In this document: piece after piece, positions 36,871 to 50,090 of the stretch
How the letters are laid out: every line of letters begins with the position of its first letter
How positions within the stretch are numbered: the stretch's first letter is position 1
Origin: Aphidius gifuensis
Lineage: Eukaryota > Arthropoda > Insecta > Hymenoptera > Braconidae
Length of the DNA: 64,000 bases
Direction: 5' to 3'
Assembly (NCBI RefSeq): GCF_014905175.1
Contig: NC_057788.1
Coordinates: forward strand, 21,546,154-21,610,153
Translations under genes and position numbers: made by a program
Notes under the pieces: model-generated
What the model was told of the DNA's origin: nothing
The model's database searches: none
Seen by the model: only the letters and a program-made list of their open reading frames with translations

Positions 36871-39800
36871 AAGTAATACTAATCGTTACTCGTGTTAGCA
36901 TGAGGTGAGAGATAGTGTAAGAGACACGCGTAAAAAAGGGGTGGGATACAAGAAGACTAATTTTTATTATTTCCGCAATATAGTATTAACATTTTTTTTT
37001 TTTTGTTATATCTTTCATAAATCAATCTTTTTGTTTGATTAGTACAACCAATAAAAATTATATTTCATAAATTTTATGTATTTATTTAAAACATATATTT
37101 TTTAATGATGAATAATTTCATTAATAATTTTTTTCTTATTTAAAATTATATATGCTATTTAGAAAATTGTAAGAAACTTTTTCTTATGATTATAATGATA
37201 ATTATATTTTCAAAGAAAATTAACAAGCAAAAATTGTTGGGTTAAAAAATTAATGGAATGGATGATTATTTTACCTGAATTTGATGAAATTGAGCTTTAA
37301 AAAAATTTATCAAGTATAATTTAATTCACGCACACACTGTACCTTTTTTTTATTGGCGTTTTTTTATTTTTTTTTTTTAAAGTTAGACATTATGACATGC
37401 AACGAAACTTTTTATCATTGTAATGTGCATTTTAGGTTTGTTAATTTAAAAAAAAAAAATAAGAAAAAATTTTGTGTACACGTCATTGACACGGGACTGC
37501 TCTGATAAACATAATTCATTAAGCAAATAAGTCGAGTTATATAAATCAAAGTGATGTATCTAAATTAAGCCATCTGATTTTTGATCTTGATATTTTTGCT
37601 ACACGTGGAAGACAGCGGCTCCAAAATGAACATGATTTGCTTAAAGTAAAATCTTTACAAATATATTTTTAGGTATAACACTATTTTATTTTTTGTTTAA
37701 CGATTATTAAATAGTTGGATATATATAAATTAAATATGATACGAATTTTGAAAACGTAATTATACAAATATTTATAAATACTTGTAAAGACAAATGGAAA
37801 AATTTTTTTAAAAATATAATTTAAAAAATTGGCACGTGTATATGAATAAAAAATTTTAAATTTTATTTGTTTTTTAAAAATAGTTTAAGTGGTATTTAAA
37901 TACAAACGTTTTCTAATCTTGGAGATTTATTTATGTCAATATAAAAAAAATTATATTCGCACGAGCATAATTTAATTCTTGATTAAATAATTTAATTAAT
38001 TTTTGAATTGAAATAAATTTGTCTGTAAAAGTGCAACAAATTAAAAAGAATATATTACAAATATTAAAGTAAATTTTATACTGATAATACTTGAGTGAAT
38101 TTATATATTAAAATGCTTTAATATTTCCGTTGAGAAAATTTTAAATTGCACAAGCCTTAATAGATTGCACAAGACTCAACTCCAAAGCTTGGACTCATTG
38201 GTATTTTGTACACATAATTTTATTGTATATATTATAAATTTTTATATTCCAATATGTCAAAGGACACATAACGAACTGAAACACTTGACACGATTGGTGA
38301 TGGATAGATTGAATGAGCATGTAATTAATGCATACTTTTAAAAATATATAAAAATGATAATATACGTTACTCTAAAATATTATAAAACACAATGAATTTA
38401 TTTATAAAAATATATTTCAAGGGTCTGCTACAATTGCATTATTTTATTTCTATCAATTCAAGTTATGCGATCGTTGAACAAATATATAGATATATATATA
38501 AAATGATTGTAAACGCAAGTGATGGTGTCCAGCTGTTGGAATATGCATACAATAAGACGCAATCCATCCGTCCGTGTCGTAAAAGCCGCGACGGCATTTG
38601 CTCTTCTTGACATTCCACATGTCTTATGTCTTTCGAATAAAGTATCTGCTGAGCTTCCTGACATTACATACACGTCAGGATAGATTGAATGGCAATGATA
38701 AGCGTCAAACTATAAATTTGCATTGTGACAGTCAACGTCCATATGAGTATAAACTCTATACACGAAATGAAAGATATACTTTTGGCTTAAAACGGTTATG
38801 CTAAACAATAAATTTCATGTTTTTTTTTGTTGTTGTAATATTATCAACTTGTATATATATTGTACAAAATTATGGAAATTTATTTATTTAACTATTCATT
38901 GAGAAAGTTTTCATTGGTCTTAAAAGTACTTTGATCATTTGATATATAGTTTCAAAAGATTTTTTTGTTTAAAAGAAGATTTTATTATTTTAAAAATGGC
39001 AATTATTAAAGAGCTGATTTTTTTTTATTAAAAAATATCGAATAAACATTTTTTTTTAGATTCAAACAATAATGTATTTAATAGCCATTTAAATTTAAAT
39101 TTTCATCATAAGAGTGGCAATTGCTTATACATGAAAATAATTTTTTAAATTATAATAATGGATGACAATTTTAAATTGCATGCATAATTAAATATAAATT
39201 TGTTCAATTATATGTTTCAATTTCACTCTGTGGATATTGTGACGAAAGCATCTCGACAAAAGTCTGCGATTGGGCAACAGGGGTGCTTGTTGTCACCATA
39301 GCAACTTCTCCAACCCCTTCATTTATCTTTCTCTTCTACCCTATGTGGAATCATCTACACATACAAACAAAAGCTACGGAGATGTGGCCTGTCTGATCGC
39401 CCTTTTTTCGTGGATGCATAGATACACCAGTGAGGATAATGTAAAGAATGGCAAGAAAATAACTCGCGAAAACACGTAAATTAAACGCACTATGATGTTT
39501 GATGGGCTGGAATAAAAACCAGTGAGTTTTCTTTTTTTTTTTTTTTTCTTATTTCGCCCTTTTGAAAAACATAGTCATCATCAAGATGATATAATATATT
39601 TTTTATTATCATATATTTTACATAAAAAAGAAATGTAAAAAACAAATTATAAATGCAATTGAAGGCCATGCAGTTAATAGTTTAATTGAATATTTTAGAT
39701 GGACATTGATATTATATTTATAAATCAATATGTTAATTGAAGTATTAGAAGCAGCAAGTAGTAGAGAATTAAACTAAAATTAACCAGAATAATTCAGAGC

Positions 39801-41269
39801 TAACCAGAGTTATTTGAATCGATTTTTTAACAAGCCATAAAAGAAATTAAAAAAAGAAAAAAAAAATATATGAAAATTAATATCAATGACCATACTTATA
39901 CTTATGTCAAATACAATTGACAAAAGTATTCAGATGTATATACTTTGTTGAATTTTAGTTGTCGTGTGTTAGTCGGCTTCCTTTATTGTTCTTATAATGC
40001 GGCCATCGCGCCCACGCTTTTTACCAATCCGGAATCCACAAAACACTTTAACGTGTGCCCCAAAATCCATTAAAATGCAACTCGCGTTGCCTCACCATTC
40101 TCTTTTGACAATATAACACACTGGACTTTCTTCTCATTCTTTAATATCTTTCATGCCAATTTTAAACAGCATATGTATAAGATCATTTTGAGATAAACCA
40201 CTAATCTACCTTGCATTCAATCTGATGTTCTTTTTAGCGATCAATCTTATATTTTTTTCTCGTTAGTCAAAGATATTATTTGCAGCCACTGCGTAAATAT
40301 CAACCATGTTGTTATAATGAAAAGAATGAACAAACAAAAATATGCTTTAAAAATAAACGTATTTTAGTCACGTAAATTTTGCTTGAATCTTTTTGACAAT
40401 TTATATAATCAGTTGAAGATATACCTTAAATAACAAACCAATAAAAATATTTAGTAAATAATAATCTAGTTTAATAACTGAATCAGTTATTTATATATTC
40501 AGTATATATATTTATAACTGACTGTTATTGTTTAAAATGATATCAACAAGTTTATCTGTATATCAGATCATTTTTTTTATTGTCAAAGCTTTTTGTAACA
40601 CTTGAAACTCGTAAGTTTGAAAATGAGTAAATTAATAATTTGATTTGTTTTTAGTTAACTAAACATTCTTAGCCAACTCAGCAAAAAAATAGAAAGAACA
40701 TTTCATTACGATTTTTTATTTTAAAATAACTTGTTTTGACTTTTCCTCTGGAGAAATCTTAAAACTAAGTCATCGCACTGACATTTTTGAATTTTTTTTT
40801 AACTACCCCAGAACAACTTTATTTTTTAAACTACCCCTCGTAATATTTGACAGGTTCTAAATAAGCTAATTCGTAATTTATCATTGTTGGAAGATAACAA
40901 AATGTATATACTTTTCTGAATCATAATTTTTTCTGCAAAATGATATGTTCATTATCAACTGTTGTACTTTTAAAAACTAGAATGAATAACGAAGAATCTA
41001 TTTTTTTTCCAGTCGGAATAAATGATAAAACTGAGTTCTACTTGATTTTTTTAAATCATATTATGGTAAAACTCTCGGTAAAAACACACACATACGTTGA
41101 ATTGAGAGAGGTAGAGAGCAGCACATGCTTAGCTTTGCAGAATAATCAATGCGAACCATAGGGCTTTGTCCCTAGTGTTCGATAAATAAAAAAAAAAAAA
41201 AAAAGAATAATCAATGAGAAAGTTAATCTTCTTCAAGAAGTCAAAGGAGAAACGAAAAGAAGTAAGTCA
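36871..41269. other. Intergenic region with scattered GC-richer islands
   Basis: No gene was recognised over 4.4 kb. Balanced-composition islands lie at about 37475-37640, 38500-38720, 39240-39430 and 39950-40110. The third contains a perfect RFX X-box (separate entry). The fourth is rich in CG dinucleotides (GCGGCCATCGCGCCCACGC). They look like regulatory elements of unknown targets. Confidence 0.5.
39292..39305. promoter_or_regulatory. RFX X-box
   Basis: GTCACCATAGCAAC matches GTNRCC-N(0-3)-RGYAAC exactly, with a 2-bp spacer. X-boxes lie near promoters of ciliary genes in sensory neurons. No ciliary gene was identified beside it. Confidence 0.4.
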
Positions 41270-44200
41270 AAAAAAAACGAAAAACCTCTTTGTCTATTCT
41301 ATATTCCTGTTCAAAATCTCCAAATTTTCAATAGGAAATTTGAAAATATTAAATAACATTGGAAAATTATAAATAAAAAGAGGTAATTCGAAAAGAAAAC
41401 AAAATATCTTCTTGCCTATTCTATATGCCTGTTCAAAATCTTTGAATTTTCCATAGAAAATTTGGAAAATAATAAATGAAATTAGGGAATTTTAAATAAA
41501 AGGAGGTAACTCAAAGAGAAAACAAAATACCTCCTGGCCTATTCTATATTCCTGTTTGAAATCTCCGAATTTTCAATAGAAAATATAAAAATAATTAAAT
41601 AAAATTAGGGAATCATAAAAAAAAGAGGTATGTCAAATTAAATACAAATACCTCCTTGCCTATTCTATGTTCCTGTTCAAAATCTACAATTTTTCTATAG
41701 AAATTTAAAAAATAAATAAATAAAAGTAGGAAATTATAAAAGAAAAGAGGTATGTCAAATTAAATACAAACACCTCCTTGCCTATTCTGTGTTCCTCTTC
41801 AAAATCTTCAATTTTTCTGAAGGAATTCAAAAAATAAATAAATAAAAATAGAAAATTATAAAAAAAAAGAGGTTTGTTGAATAAAAAACAAAATACCTCT
41901 TTGCCTATTTTATGTTCCTGTTCAAAATCTTAATTTTTTCCATGGAATATCAGAAATCAATAAATAAAATTAGGAAATTATAAGAGACAAGAGATAAAAT
42001 ACCTCCTTGCCCAATCTATGTTCCCGTTCAAAATCTTTAATTTTTCTATAGAAATTAAAAAAAAGAATGAATAAAATTAGGAAATTATAAAAAAAAGATG
42101 TATGTCAAATTAAATACAAATACCTCCTTGCTTGTCCTATATTCCTGTTAGAAATCTTAAATTTTTCTATAGAAATTAAAAAAATGAATAAATAAAATTA
42201 GGGAATTATGGAAGAAAAGAGGTATTACATTTAAAATACAAACACTTTCTTGTCTAATCTATATTCCTGTTCAAAATCTTCAATTTTTCAATAGGAATTT
42301 AAAAAATAAATAAATAAAATGAGGAAGTTATAAAAGAAAAGAGGTACGTTAAATAAAAAACAAATTACCTCCTTGCCTATTCTATGTCCCTGTTCAAAAT
42401 CGTAATTTTTTCCATGGAATTTCAAAAATAAATAAATAAAATTAGGAAATTATGAAAGAAAATAAGTATGTCAAATCAAATACAAGTACCTTCTTGCCTA
42501 TCCTATGTTCCTGTTCAAAATCTTCAATTTTTCTATAGAAATTTGAAAATAAATAATTAAAATTAGGGAAATATAAAAGAAAAGAGGTATGAGAACTTAA
42601 ATAAAAATACCTCCTTGCCTGTTCTATGTTCCTGTTCAAAATCTTCAATTGTTCTATAGAAATTTGAAAATAAATAATTAAAATTAGGGAAATATAAAAG
42701 AAAAGAGGTATGAGAACTTAAATAAAAATACCTCCTTGCCTGTTCTATGTTCCTGTTCAAAATCTTCAATTGTTCTATAGAAATTTAAAAATAAATAATT
42801 GAAATTAGGGAAATATAAAAGAAAAGAGGTATGAGAACTTAAATAAAAATACCTCCTTGCTTGTTCTATGTTCCTGTTCAAAATCTTCAATTTTTCTATA
42901 GAAATTTTGAAAATAAATAATTAAAATTAGGAAATTATAAAAAAAAAGAGGTATGTCAAATAAAAAACAAAATACCTCCTTGCCTATTCTATGTTCCTGT
43001 TCAAAATCTTCAATTTTTTTATAGAAATTTAGAGAGTAAATGAATGAAATTAGGGAATTATAGAAGAGAAGAGGTTTGTCAAATAAAAAACAAATACCTC
43101 CCTGCCTGTTCTATGTTCCTGTTCAAAATTTTCAATTTTTCTATAGAAATTTGAAAAATAAATGAAAAAAATTAGGAAATTATAAAAAAAAGAGGTATGT
43201 CGAATAAAATACAAATACCTCCTTGCCTATTCTATGTTCCTGTTCAAAATCTTCGATTTTTCTATAGAAATTTTGAAAATAAATAATTAAAATTAGGAAA
43301 TTATTAAAAAAAAGAGGTATGTCAAATAAAAAACAGAATACCTCCTTCCCTATTCTATGTTCCTGTTCAAAATCTTCAATTTTTCTATAGAAATTTGAAA
43401 ATTAATAATTAAAATTAGGGAAATATAAAAGGAAAGAGGTATGAGAACTTAAATAAAAATACCTCCTTGCCTATTCTATGTTCCTGTTCAAAATCTTCAA
43501 TTTTTTTATAGAAATTTTGAAAATAAATGAATAAAATTAGGGAATTATAAAAGAAAAGAGGTATGTCAAATAAAATACAAATACCTCCTTGCCTGTCCTA
43601 TATTCCTGTTAGAAATCTTAAATTTTTCTATAGAAATTAAAAAAATGAATGAATAAAATTAGGGAATTATAGAAGAAAAGAGGTATTACATATAAAATAC
43701 AAACACTTTCTTGTCTAATCTATATTCCTGTTCAAAATCTTCAATTTTTCAATAGGAATTTAAAAAATAAATAAATAAAATGAGGAAATTATAAAAGAAA
43801 AGAGGTACGTTAAATAAAAAACAAATTACCTCCTTGCCTATTCTATGTCCCTGTTCAAAATCGTAATTTTTTCCATGGAATTTCAAAAATAAATAAATAA
43901 AATTAGGAAATTATGAAAGAGAATAAGTATGTCAAATCAAATACAAATACCTTCTTGCCTATCCTATGTTCCTGTTCAAAATCTTCAATTTTTCTATAGA
44001 AATTTGAAAAATAAATGAATAAAATTAGGGAATTATAAGAGAAAAGAGGCATGTCAAATAAAATACAAATACCTCCTTGCCTGTTCTATGTTCCTGTTCA
44101 GAATCTTCAATTTTTCTATAGAAATTTGAAAATAAATAATTAAAATTAGGAAATTATTAAAGAAAAGAGGTATGTCAAATAAAATACAAATACCTCCTTG

Positions 44201-45975
44201 CCTATTCTATGTTCTTGTTCAAAATCTTTAATTTTTCTATAGAAATTTGAAAAATAAATGAATAAAATTAGGGAATTATAAAAGAAAAGAAGTATGTCAA
44301 ATAAAATACAAAATACCTCCTTGCCTATTCTATGTTCCTGTTCAGAATCTTCATTTTTCGATAGAATTTAAAAAAAAAAAAATTATGAAAGAAAAGAGGT
44401 ATGTTAAATAAGTCACTAAATACCTCCTTGCCTATTCTATGTCCCTGTTCAAAATCTGAATGTTTTCCATGGAATTTCAAAAATAAATAAATAAAATTAG
44501 GAAATTATAAAAGAAAAGAGTCATGTCAAATTAAATACAAATACCTCCTTGCCTATTTTATGTTCCTGTTTAAAATCTTCAGATTTTCTATAGAAATTAA
44601 AAAAATAAATGAAAAAAATTAGGAAATTATAAAAAAAAAGAGGTTTGTCGGATAAAAAACAAAAAACCTCCTTGCCTATTCTATGTTCCTGTTCAAAATC
44701 TTCATTTTTCTATAGAAATTTGAAAACCAAATGAATAAAATTAGGGATTTATAAAAGAGAAGAGGTATGTCAAATTAAATACAAATACCTCCTTGCCTCT
44801 TCTATGTTCCTGTTCAAAATCTACAATTTTTCTATAGAAATTTAGAGAATAAATGAATGAAATTAGGGAATTATAAAAGAGAAGAGGTATGTTAAATTAA
44901 ATACAAATACCTCCTTGAATATTCTATGTTCCTGTTCAAAATCTTCAATTTTTCTATAGAAATTTGAAAATTAATAATTAAAATTAGGGAAATATAAAAG
45001 AAAAGAGGTATGAGAACTTAAATAAAAATACCTCCTTGCCTGTTCTATGTTCCTGTTCAAAATCTTCAATTTTTCTATAGAAATTTTGAAAATAAATAAT
45101 TAAAATTAGGATATTTTTAAAAAAAAGAGGTATGTCAAATAAAAAACAAAATACCTCCTTGCCTATTCTATGTTCCTGTTCAAAATCTTCAATTTTTCTA
45201 TAGAAATTTAGAGAATAAATGAATGAAATTAGGGAATTATAAAAGAGAAGAGGTTTGTCAAATGAAAAACAAATACCTCCTTGCCTGTTCTATGTTCCTG
45301 TTCAAAATCTTCAATTTTTCTATAGAAATTTTGAAAATAAATGAATAAAATTAGGGAATTATAAAAGAAAAGAGGTATGTCAAATAAAATACAAATACCT
45401 CCTTGCCTATTCTATGTTCCTGTTCAAAATCTTCAATTTTTTTATAGAAATTTGAAAAATGAATGAATAAAATTAGGGAATTATAAAAGAGAAGAGGTAT
45501 GTCAAATTAAATACAAATACCTCCTTGCCTGTTCTATGTTCCTGTTCAAAATCTTCAATTTTTCTATAGAAATTTGAAAAATAAATGAATAAAATTAGGG
45601 AATTATAAAAGAAAAGAGGTTTGTCGGATAAAAAACAAAAAACCTCCTTGCCTATTCTATGTTCCTGTTTAAAATCTTCAATTTTTCTATAGAAATTTGA
45701 AAACCAAATGAATAAAATTAGGGAAGTATAAAAGAGAAGAGGTATGTCAAATTAAATACAAATACCTCCTTGCCTGTTCTATGTTCCTGTTCAAAATCTT
45801 TAATTTTTCTACAGAAATTCGAAAAATAAATGAATAAAATTAGGGAATTATAAAAGAAAAGAGGTATGTCAAATAAAATACAAATACCTCCTTGCCTGTT
45901 CTATGTTCCTGTTCAAAATCTTCAATTTTTTTATAGAAATTTTGAAAAATAAATAAATATATTTAGGGACATTAT
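41270..45975. repeat. Satellite array, about 40 units of roughly 119-121 bp
   Basis: Each unit reads approximately TACCTCCTTGCCTATTCTATG, TTCCTGTTCAAAATCTTCAA, TTTTTCTATAGAAATTT, an A-rich stretch with AAAATTAGGGAAT, and AAGAAAAGAGGTATG. Two dyads recur in every unit: TTTCTATAGAAA, and AGAGGTAT...ATACCTC across the unit border. The left end (41.27-42.0 kb) is the most diverged, and the middle and right units are nearly identical, as expected for central homogenisation. A four-unit block at about 42120-42530 recurs at about 43560-43970, showing higher-order structure. Short ORFs inside are by-products. Confidence 0.95.
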
Positions 45976-46607
45976 TATATCAAAAGTAGAATGAAGCCTC
46001 TCAACATTTTTACTAAATTTTACATTTTTTTAAAATTTATTTATTTATTATTTTTTCTTTTTATATATTTTTAAATTAAAAAACAAATCATTGTTTGTAT
46101 AACGATGCCTTTGAAAATACACAAAAAGTTTTACCTACCACCAATTCAACATTTTAAATATATATATATCTCATCTCATTCCATTTATCGTGGTATGCCT
46201 ATGGCCCATTAGTCACTTAATTAATTATATTCCACGGGTATATTACCTGTTTTATACATGTTGTACACTCAAACTACCAATTGGATCATTCGATTTTATA
46301 ATATCCCATTGACATGAAAAAATTACTATTGCAAATTTTATAATTGTTCATCATTCAATGATGATTAAATTTATTTTTTTATTTTCCATTGAAACTAATT
46401 TTATTTAATAATAAAAATATCTTTCTAATTTTAATTTGATAAAATTAATGAAAATAATAATATTATTTAATTATTTAATTCAATTCAACAGTATTACATA
46501 CTTATTACAAAATTGATACTTAGAAACTATTTATAATTCTATTTTTTAAGTTTTGGAGTAATTATATTTTTCTTTTTTTTTCTTACTTTTTTTTTTTTTT
46601 ATTAGGA
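45976..46607. other. AT-rich spacer 3' of the LRR gene
   Basis: 630 bp of A/T-rich DNA between the satellite and the LRR stop codon. No feature is seen beyond candidate polyadenylation hexamers. Confidence 0.5.
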
Positions 46608-49411
46608 TTAAAAAAAAAAATATATTTTTTCTGAGCAATGATATTTGGACCGAATTGGATCATGTTTACTCAGTTTATTTGAATTTAAACATACTGATTC
46701 AAGTTTTTTATTTTGATTAAATATGGCTTCAGGCAAAGATATCAAACTATTATTGCTTATATCGAGACTTACTAGATTAAACAAACCATTAAAGATATTT
46801 GAGTCAAGACTTTTTAAGTTGTTTGATTGCAATTTCAATATCTTGAGAGATTTTAATTCATTGAATATATTATTTGGCAGTGATGTTAAACTATTATTGC
46901 TTATATAAAGTGTCCAGAGTTGAGACAAACCATTGAAATTATTTGACTCAAGACTTGTCAACTTGTTTGAACGCAAATCCAATGTCTTGAGAGATTTTGT
47001 TCCATTAAAAATTTCATGTGGCAAAGATGTTAATTTATTTCTACTGATGTCAAGAAATTCAAGTTTTGACAAATCATTGAAAATATTTGAGTCGAGAGTT
47101 GCCAAATCGTTTCTATACAAAAACAAGTTTTTGAGAGATTTTGTTCCATTAAAAAGGTCATGTGACAAAGATGTTAATTTATTTTTACTGATGTTAAGTA
47201 TTTCAAGTTTTGACAAATCATTGAAAATATTTGACTCAAGACTTGTCAAGTCGTTTGTAGCCAAATTTAGTACCTTGAGATTTTCTAATCCTGTGAATAT
47301 GTCATCTGGCAAAGATGTTAATTTATTATCACTGATGTTAAGTATTTCGAGTTTTGACGAATCATTGAAAATATTTGACTCAAGACTTTCCAATTTATTT
47401 GCATTCAAATTCAATGTCTTGAGAAATTTTGTTCTATTAAAAAGGTTATGTGGCAAAGATATTAATTTATTCCCACTGATGTCAAGTATTTCGAGTTTTG
47501 ACAAATCATTGAAATTGTTTGACTCGAGAGTTGCCAAATTGTTTGCAGACCAATACAACGTTTTGAGAAATTTTGTTCTATTAAAAATGTCATCTGGCAA
47601 AGATATCAATTTATTCCCACTGATGTCAAGTATTTCGAGTTCTGACAAATCATTGAAAATATTTGACTTAAGACTTGTCAGCTCATTTGACCTCAAATTC
47701 AATGTCTTGAGAAATTTTGTTCCATTGAAAATTCCATCTGGCAAAGATGTTAATTTATTCTCACTGATGTCAAGTATTTCAAGTTTTGACAAATCATTGA
47801 AATTGTTTGACTTGAGAGTTGCCAAATTGTTTGCAGACCAATACAACGCTTTGAGAGATTTTGTTCTATTAAAAAAATTATGTGGCAAAGATATTAATTT
47901 ATTCCCACTGATGTCAAGTATTTCGAGTTTTGACAAATCATTGAAAATATTTGACTCGAGAGTTGCCAAATTGTTGGCAGACCAATACAACGTTTTGAGA
48001 GATTTTGTTCCATTAAAAATGTCATCTGGCAAAGATATCAATTTATTCCCACTGATGTCAAGTATTTCGAGTTCTGACAAATCATTGAAAATATTTGACT
48101 TAAGACTTGTCAGCTCATTTGACCTCAAATTCAATGTCTTGAGAGATTTCATTCCTGTGAATATGTCATCTGGCAAAGATTTTAAATTCTGATTACTGAA
48201 ATCAAGCTCCTTAAGAAGAGAACAATTGAATAAAATCTTTGACTCAAGATTTTTATTATCTACGCTAAGAAATGAGGAGAGCTCAATTTTTGCTAAAGAA
48301 ACATCATCATGTCCGATGTAATAGAAACTGGAAATATTCGAATCAATGATACATTCTTTGATTGGTCGTCCTGATTTGCCTAAAAATTAACAATCATTTA
48401 TTACTTTATTTTAAAATCGACTTTTAAATTACATCATAAAATTTACAGATTTCAATAACACTTACTGTTGGATGTTAATAGTTGTATTATCCATGTTATC
48501 TAAAATATAATTAATATATAATTAATGCATTGAAATTTATTTATTTTATAATTTTTTAATTACAGTACACATTGTGTATAAAACGATTTTATAAATTTTT
48601 TTTTTTTTAATTTCTTCAAAGTATATATTTCCTCAAAAATAAAATAATATTATTATTATTTATTTGTTATCAGTGTCTTTTTTATTTTTATGCTTATTTT
48701 CGGAACGTAAAATATAAGTGTGAGTCATTGATTTGACAAAACAACCATGTCAGCCGTTAATGATATTATTTATTTTTAGAATATCATTATGATTTTTTTT
48801 TTTTTTTTTTTTTTGATAAAATATGATATATAATAGTTTATTTTATCAAAATAATATCATGGACATGAAAAATATTTATTTTATAACTTGAGCAAAATAT
48901 AAAAAATAATATATTCATTAATTATTATTTATTTATAATGATTATTGTAAACATGTATTTTTTTAATTTTGATCTTTCATTTTTGTGTATGATAAACAAG
49001 TGTATAATTGAAAATAATGATTCATAAAAAGAGAAATCGTTTAAGTCATAAATGCCACATCATCAATGTGTGGTCATCAATGATATTATTATTTATTTTT
49101 AGAATATCATTATGATTTTTTTTTTCTTTTTTTTGATAAAAAGAAATATATAATAGTTTATTTTATTAAAATAATATCATGGACATAAAGAATATTCATT
49201 CTATAAGTTGACCACAATATAAAAATACATAATGAATATTCAGTAATTAATATTTATTTTTTCATTATAATGATCATTGTAGGCATTCATTTTTTTGATT
49301 TTGACCTTTTTATTTTTGTCTATGATTAAAATTATTCAATGATTTTTGACTTACCCCAGCAATGATAACTATTCCAGTTATTATCATAATAATAGTAGAT
49401 TTCTTCATCAT
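46608..49411 (-). CDS. Secreted leucine-rich-repeat protein, 620 residues, three exons
   Basis: Exons: 49411-49355, 48499-48466 and 48379-46608; splice sites GT-AG, phases match, stop TAA at 46608. Start MMKKSTIIMIITGIVIIAG gives a signal peptide. A short N-terminal region with two cysteines leads into about 21 LRRs of 24 residues of the extracellular type (LEILDISGNKLISLPDDIFN), alternating DIS-type and NLRS/YWSANN-type units. A 144-residue (432-bp) block of six LRRs is repeated almost exactly, so the gene grew by recent tandem duplication. No transmembrane segment or intracellular domain follows; the protein ends SKYHCSEKIYFFF without a full LRR C-terminal cap. Such LRR-only secreted proteins can act as Toll-like decoys, and they are reported as venom proteins in some parasitoid wasps; here function is inference. 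A satellite array flanks the gene on its 3' side, with remnants on the 5' side. Confidence 0.85.
48759..49330. repeat. Direct duplication inside the first intron of the LRR gene
   Basis: About 240 bp starting TGATATTATT-(T)ATTTTTAGAATATCATTATG at 48761 recurs at 49081, offset about 320 bp. Both copies contain a long T run followed by GATAAAA, TAATAGTTTATTTTAT and AATAATATCATGGACAT. Divergence is moderate with many small indels. Confidence 0.75.
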
Positions 49412-49531
49412 AAAAATGATGTGTATAAGTCCAGTCGATACCTTGTTAATGATGATTACTCAAAGATACCCAAGAAACTATATGAACAAAAAATAGTCAT
49501 CATTGGTCATCATTGTCGTGATAAGAATAAA

Positions 49532-49541
49532 TGCGCATGCG
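49532..49541. promoter_or_regulatory. NRF-1/Ewg-type site TGCGCATGCG upstream of the LRR gene
   Basis: TGCGCATGCG lies about 120 bp upstream of the LRR start codon in AT-rich DNA. It matches the NRF-1 (insect Erect wing) consensus except at its last positions. A related GCGCATGC lies at 61116-61123. Confidence 0.3.
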
Positions 49542-49844
49542 TATCAAAAAGTTTCTTATCTATCTTAAAAAACCAAAAATATTATTATTATTATATCGAC
49601 AGTTAATATTTCTTGTAACTAAAATATTTCTACCTTACCAAAATTAAAATTTAAATAAATAATAATAATAAACAAAATAGTTTTAAAATATATGATATTA
49701 AAGTGGTTTATTGGTTAAAAACGAAAGATACTGAGGGTGGTAAATGAGTGGCTTGCAGAGAAAGAGAAAATTTAAAAATTCACAGTAGAATGGGACTAAT
49801 GTACTCTCTACACTTCTCTCTAAAAAAGCAAAAGGGAGATAAGT

Positions 49845-50090
49845 CATAAAGAGAAAACAAAATACCTCCTTGCCTATTCTATATCCCTTTTCAAAAATCT
49901 TTCATTTGTTTTTGAAAATTTTATTTTATTTTTAAAAAAATTAGGAAATTATAATAGAAAGGAAGTTTATATTATAATAACTCAAATACCTCCTATATTC
50001 CTGTTAGAAAACTTTAATTTCTCAAAGAAATGTTTATATTGTTATCTCAATAATTAGGAAATCCTAAAAGAAAGGAGGTATGAAAAATTT
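49845..50090. repeat. Two diverged stray units of the 120-bp satellite
   Basis: AATACCTCCTTGCCTATTCTA (49861 onward) and a second, shortened unit (AATACCTCCTATATTCCTGTTAG from about 49985) match the 41.3-46.0 kb satellite, including AATTAGGAAAT and GAAAGGAGGTATG endings. They lie on the far side of the LRR gene. Confidence 0.85.

Noticed and set aside
42442..42890. Three overlapping 68-residue ORFs
   Set aside because: They are the same satellite unit read repeatedly, and the unit length is not a multiple of three.
41270..45975. CRISPR-like array
   Set aside because: Regular spacing, but the whole unit repeats with no unique spacers, and the genome is eukaryotic. It is satellite DNA.
46933..48192. 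419-residue plus-strand ORF across the LRR gene
   Set aside because: It is the antisense of a highly periodic LRR exon; the 144-bp repeat keeps the opposite frame open. It has no family features, and the minus frame has splice-matched exons and a signal peptide.
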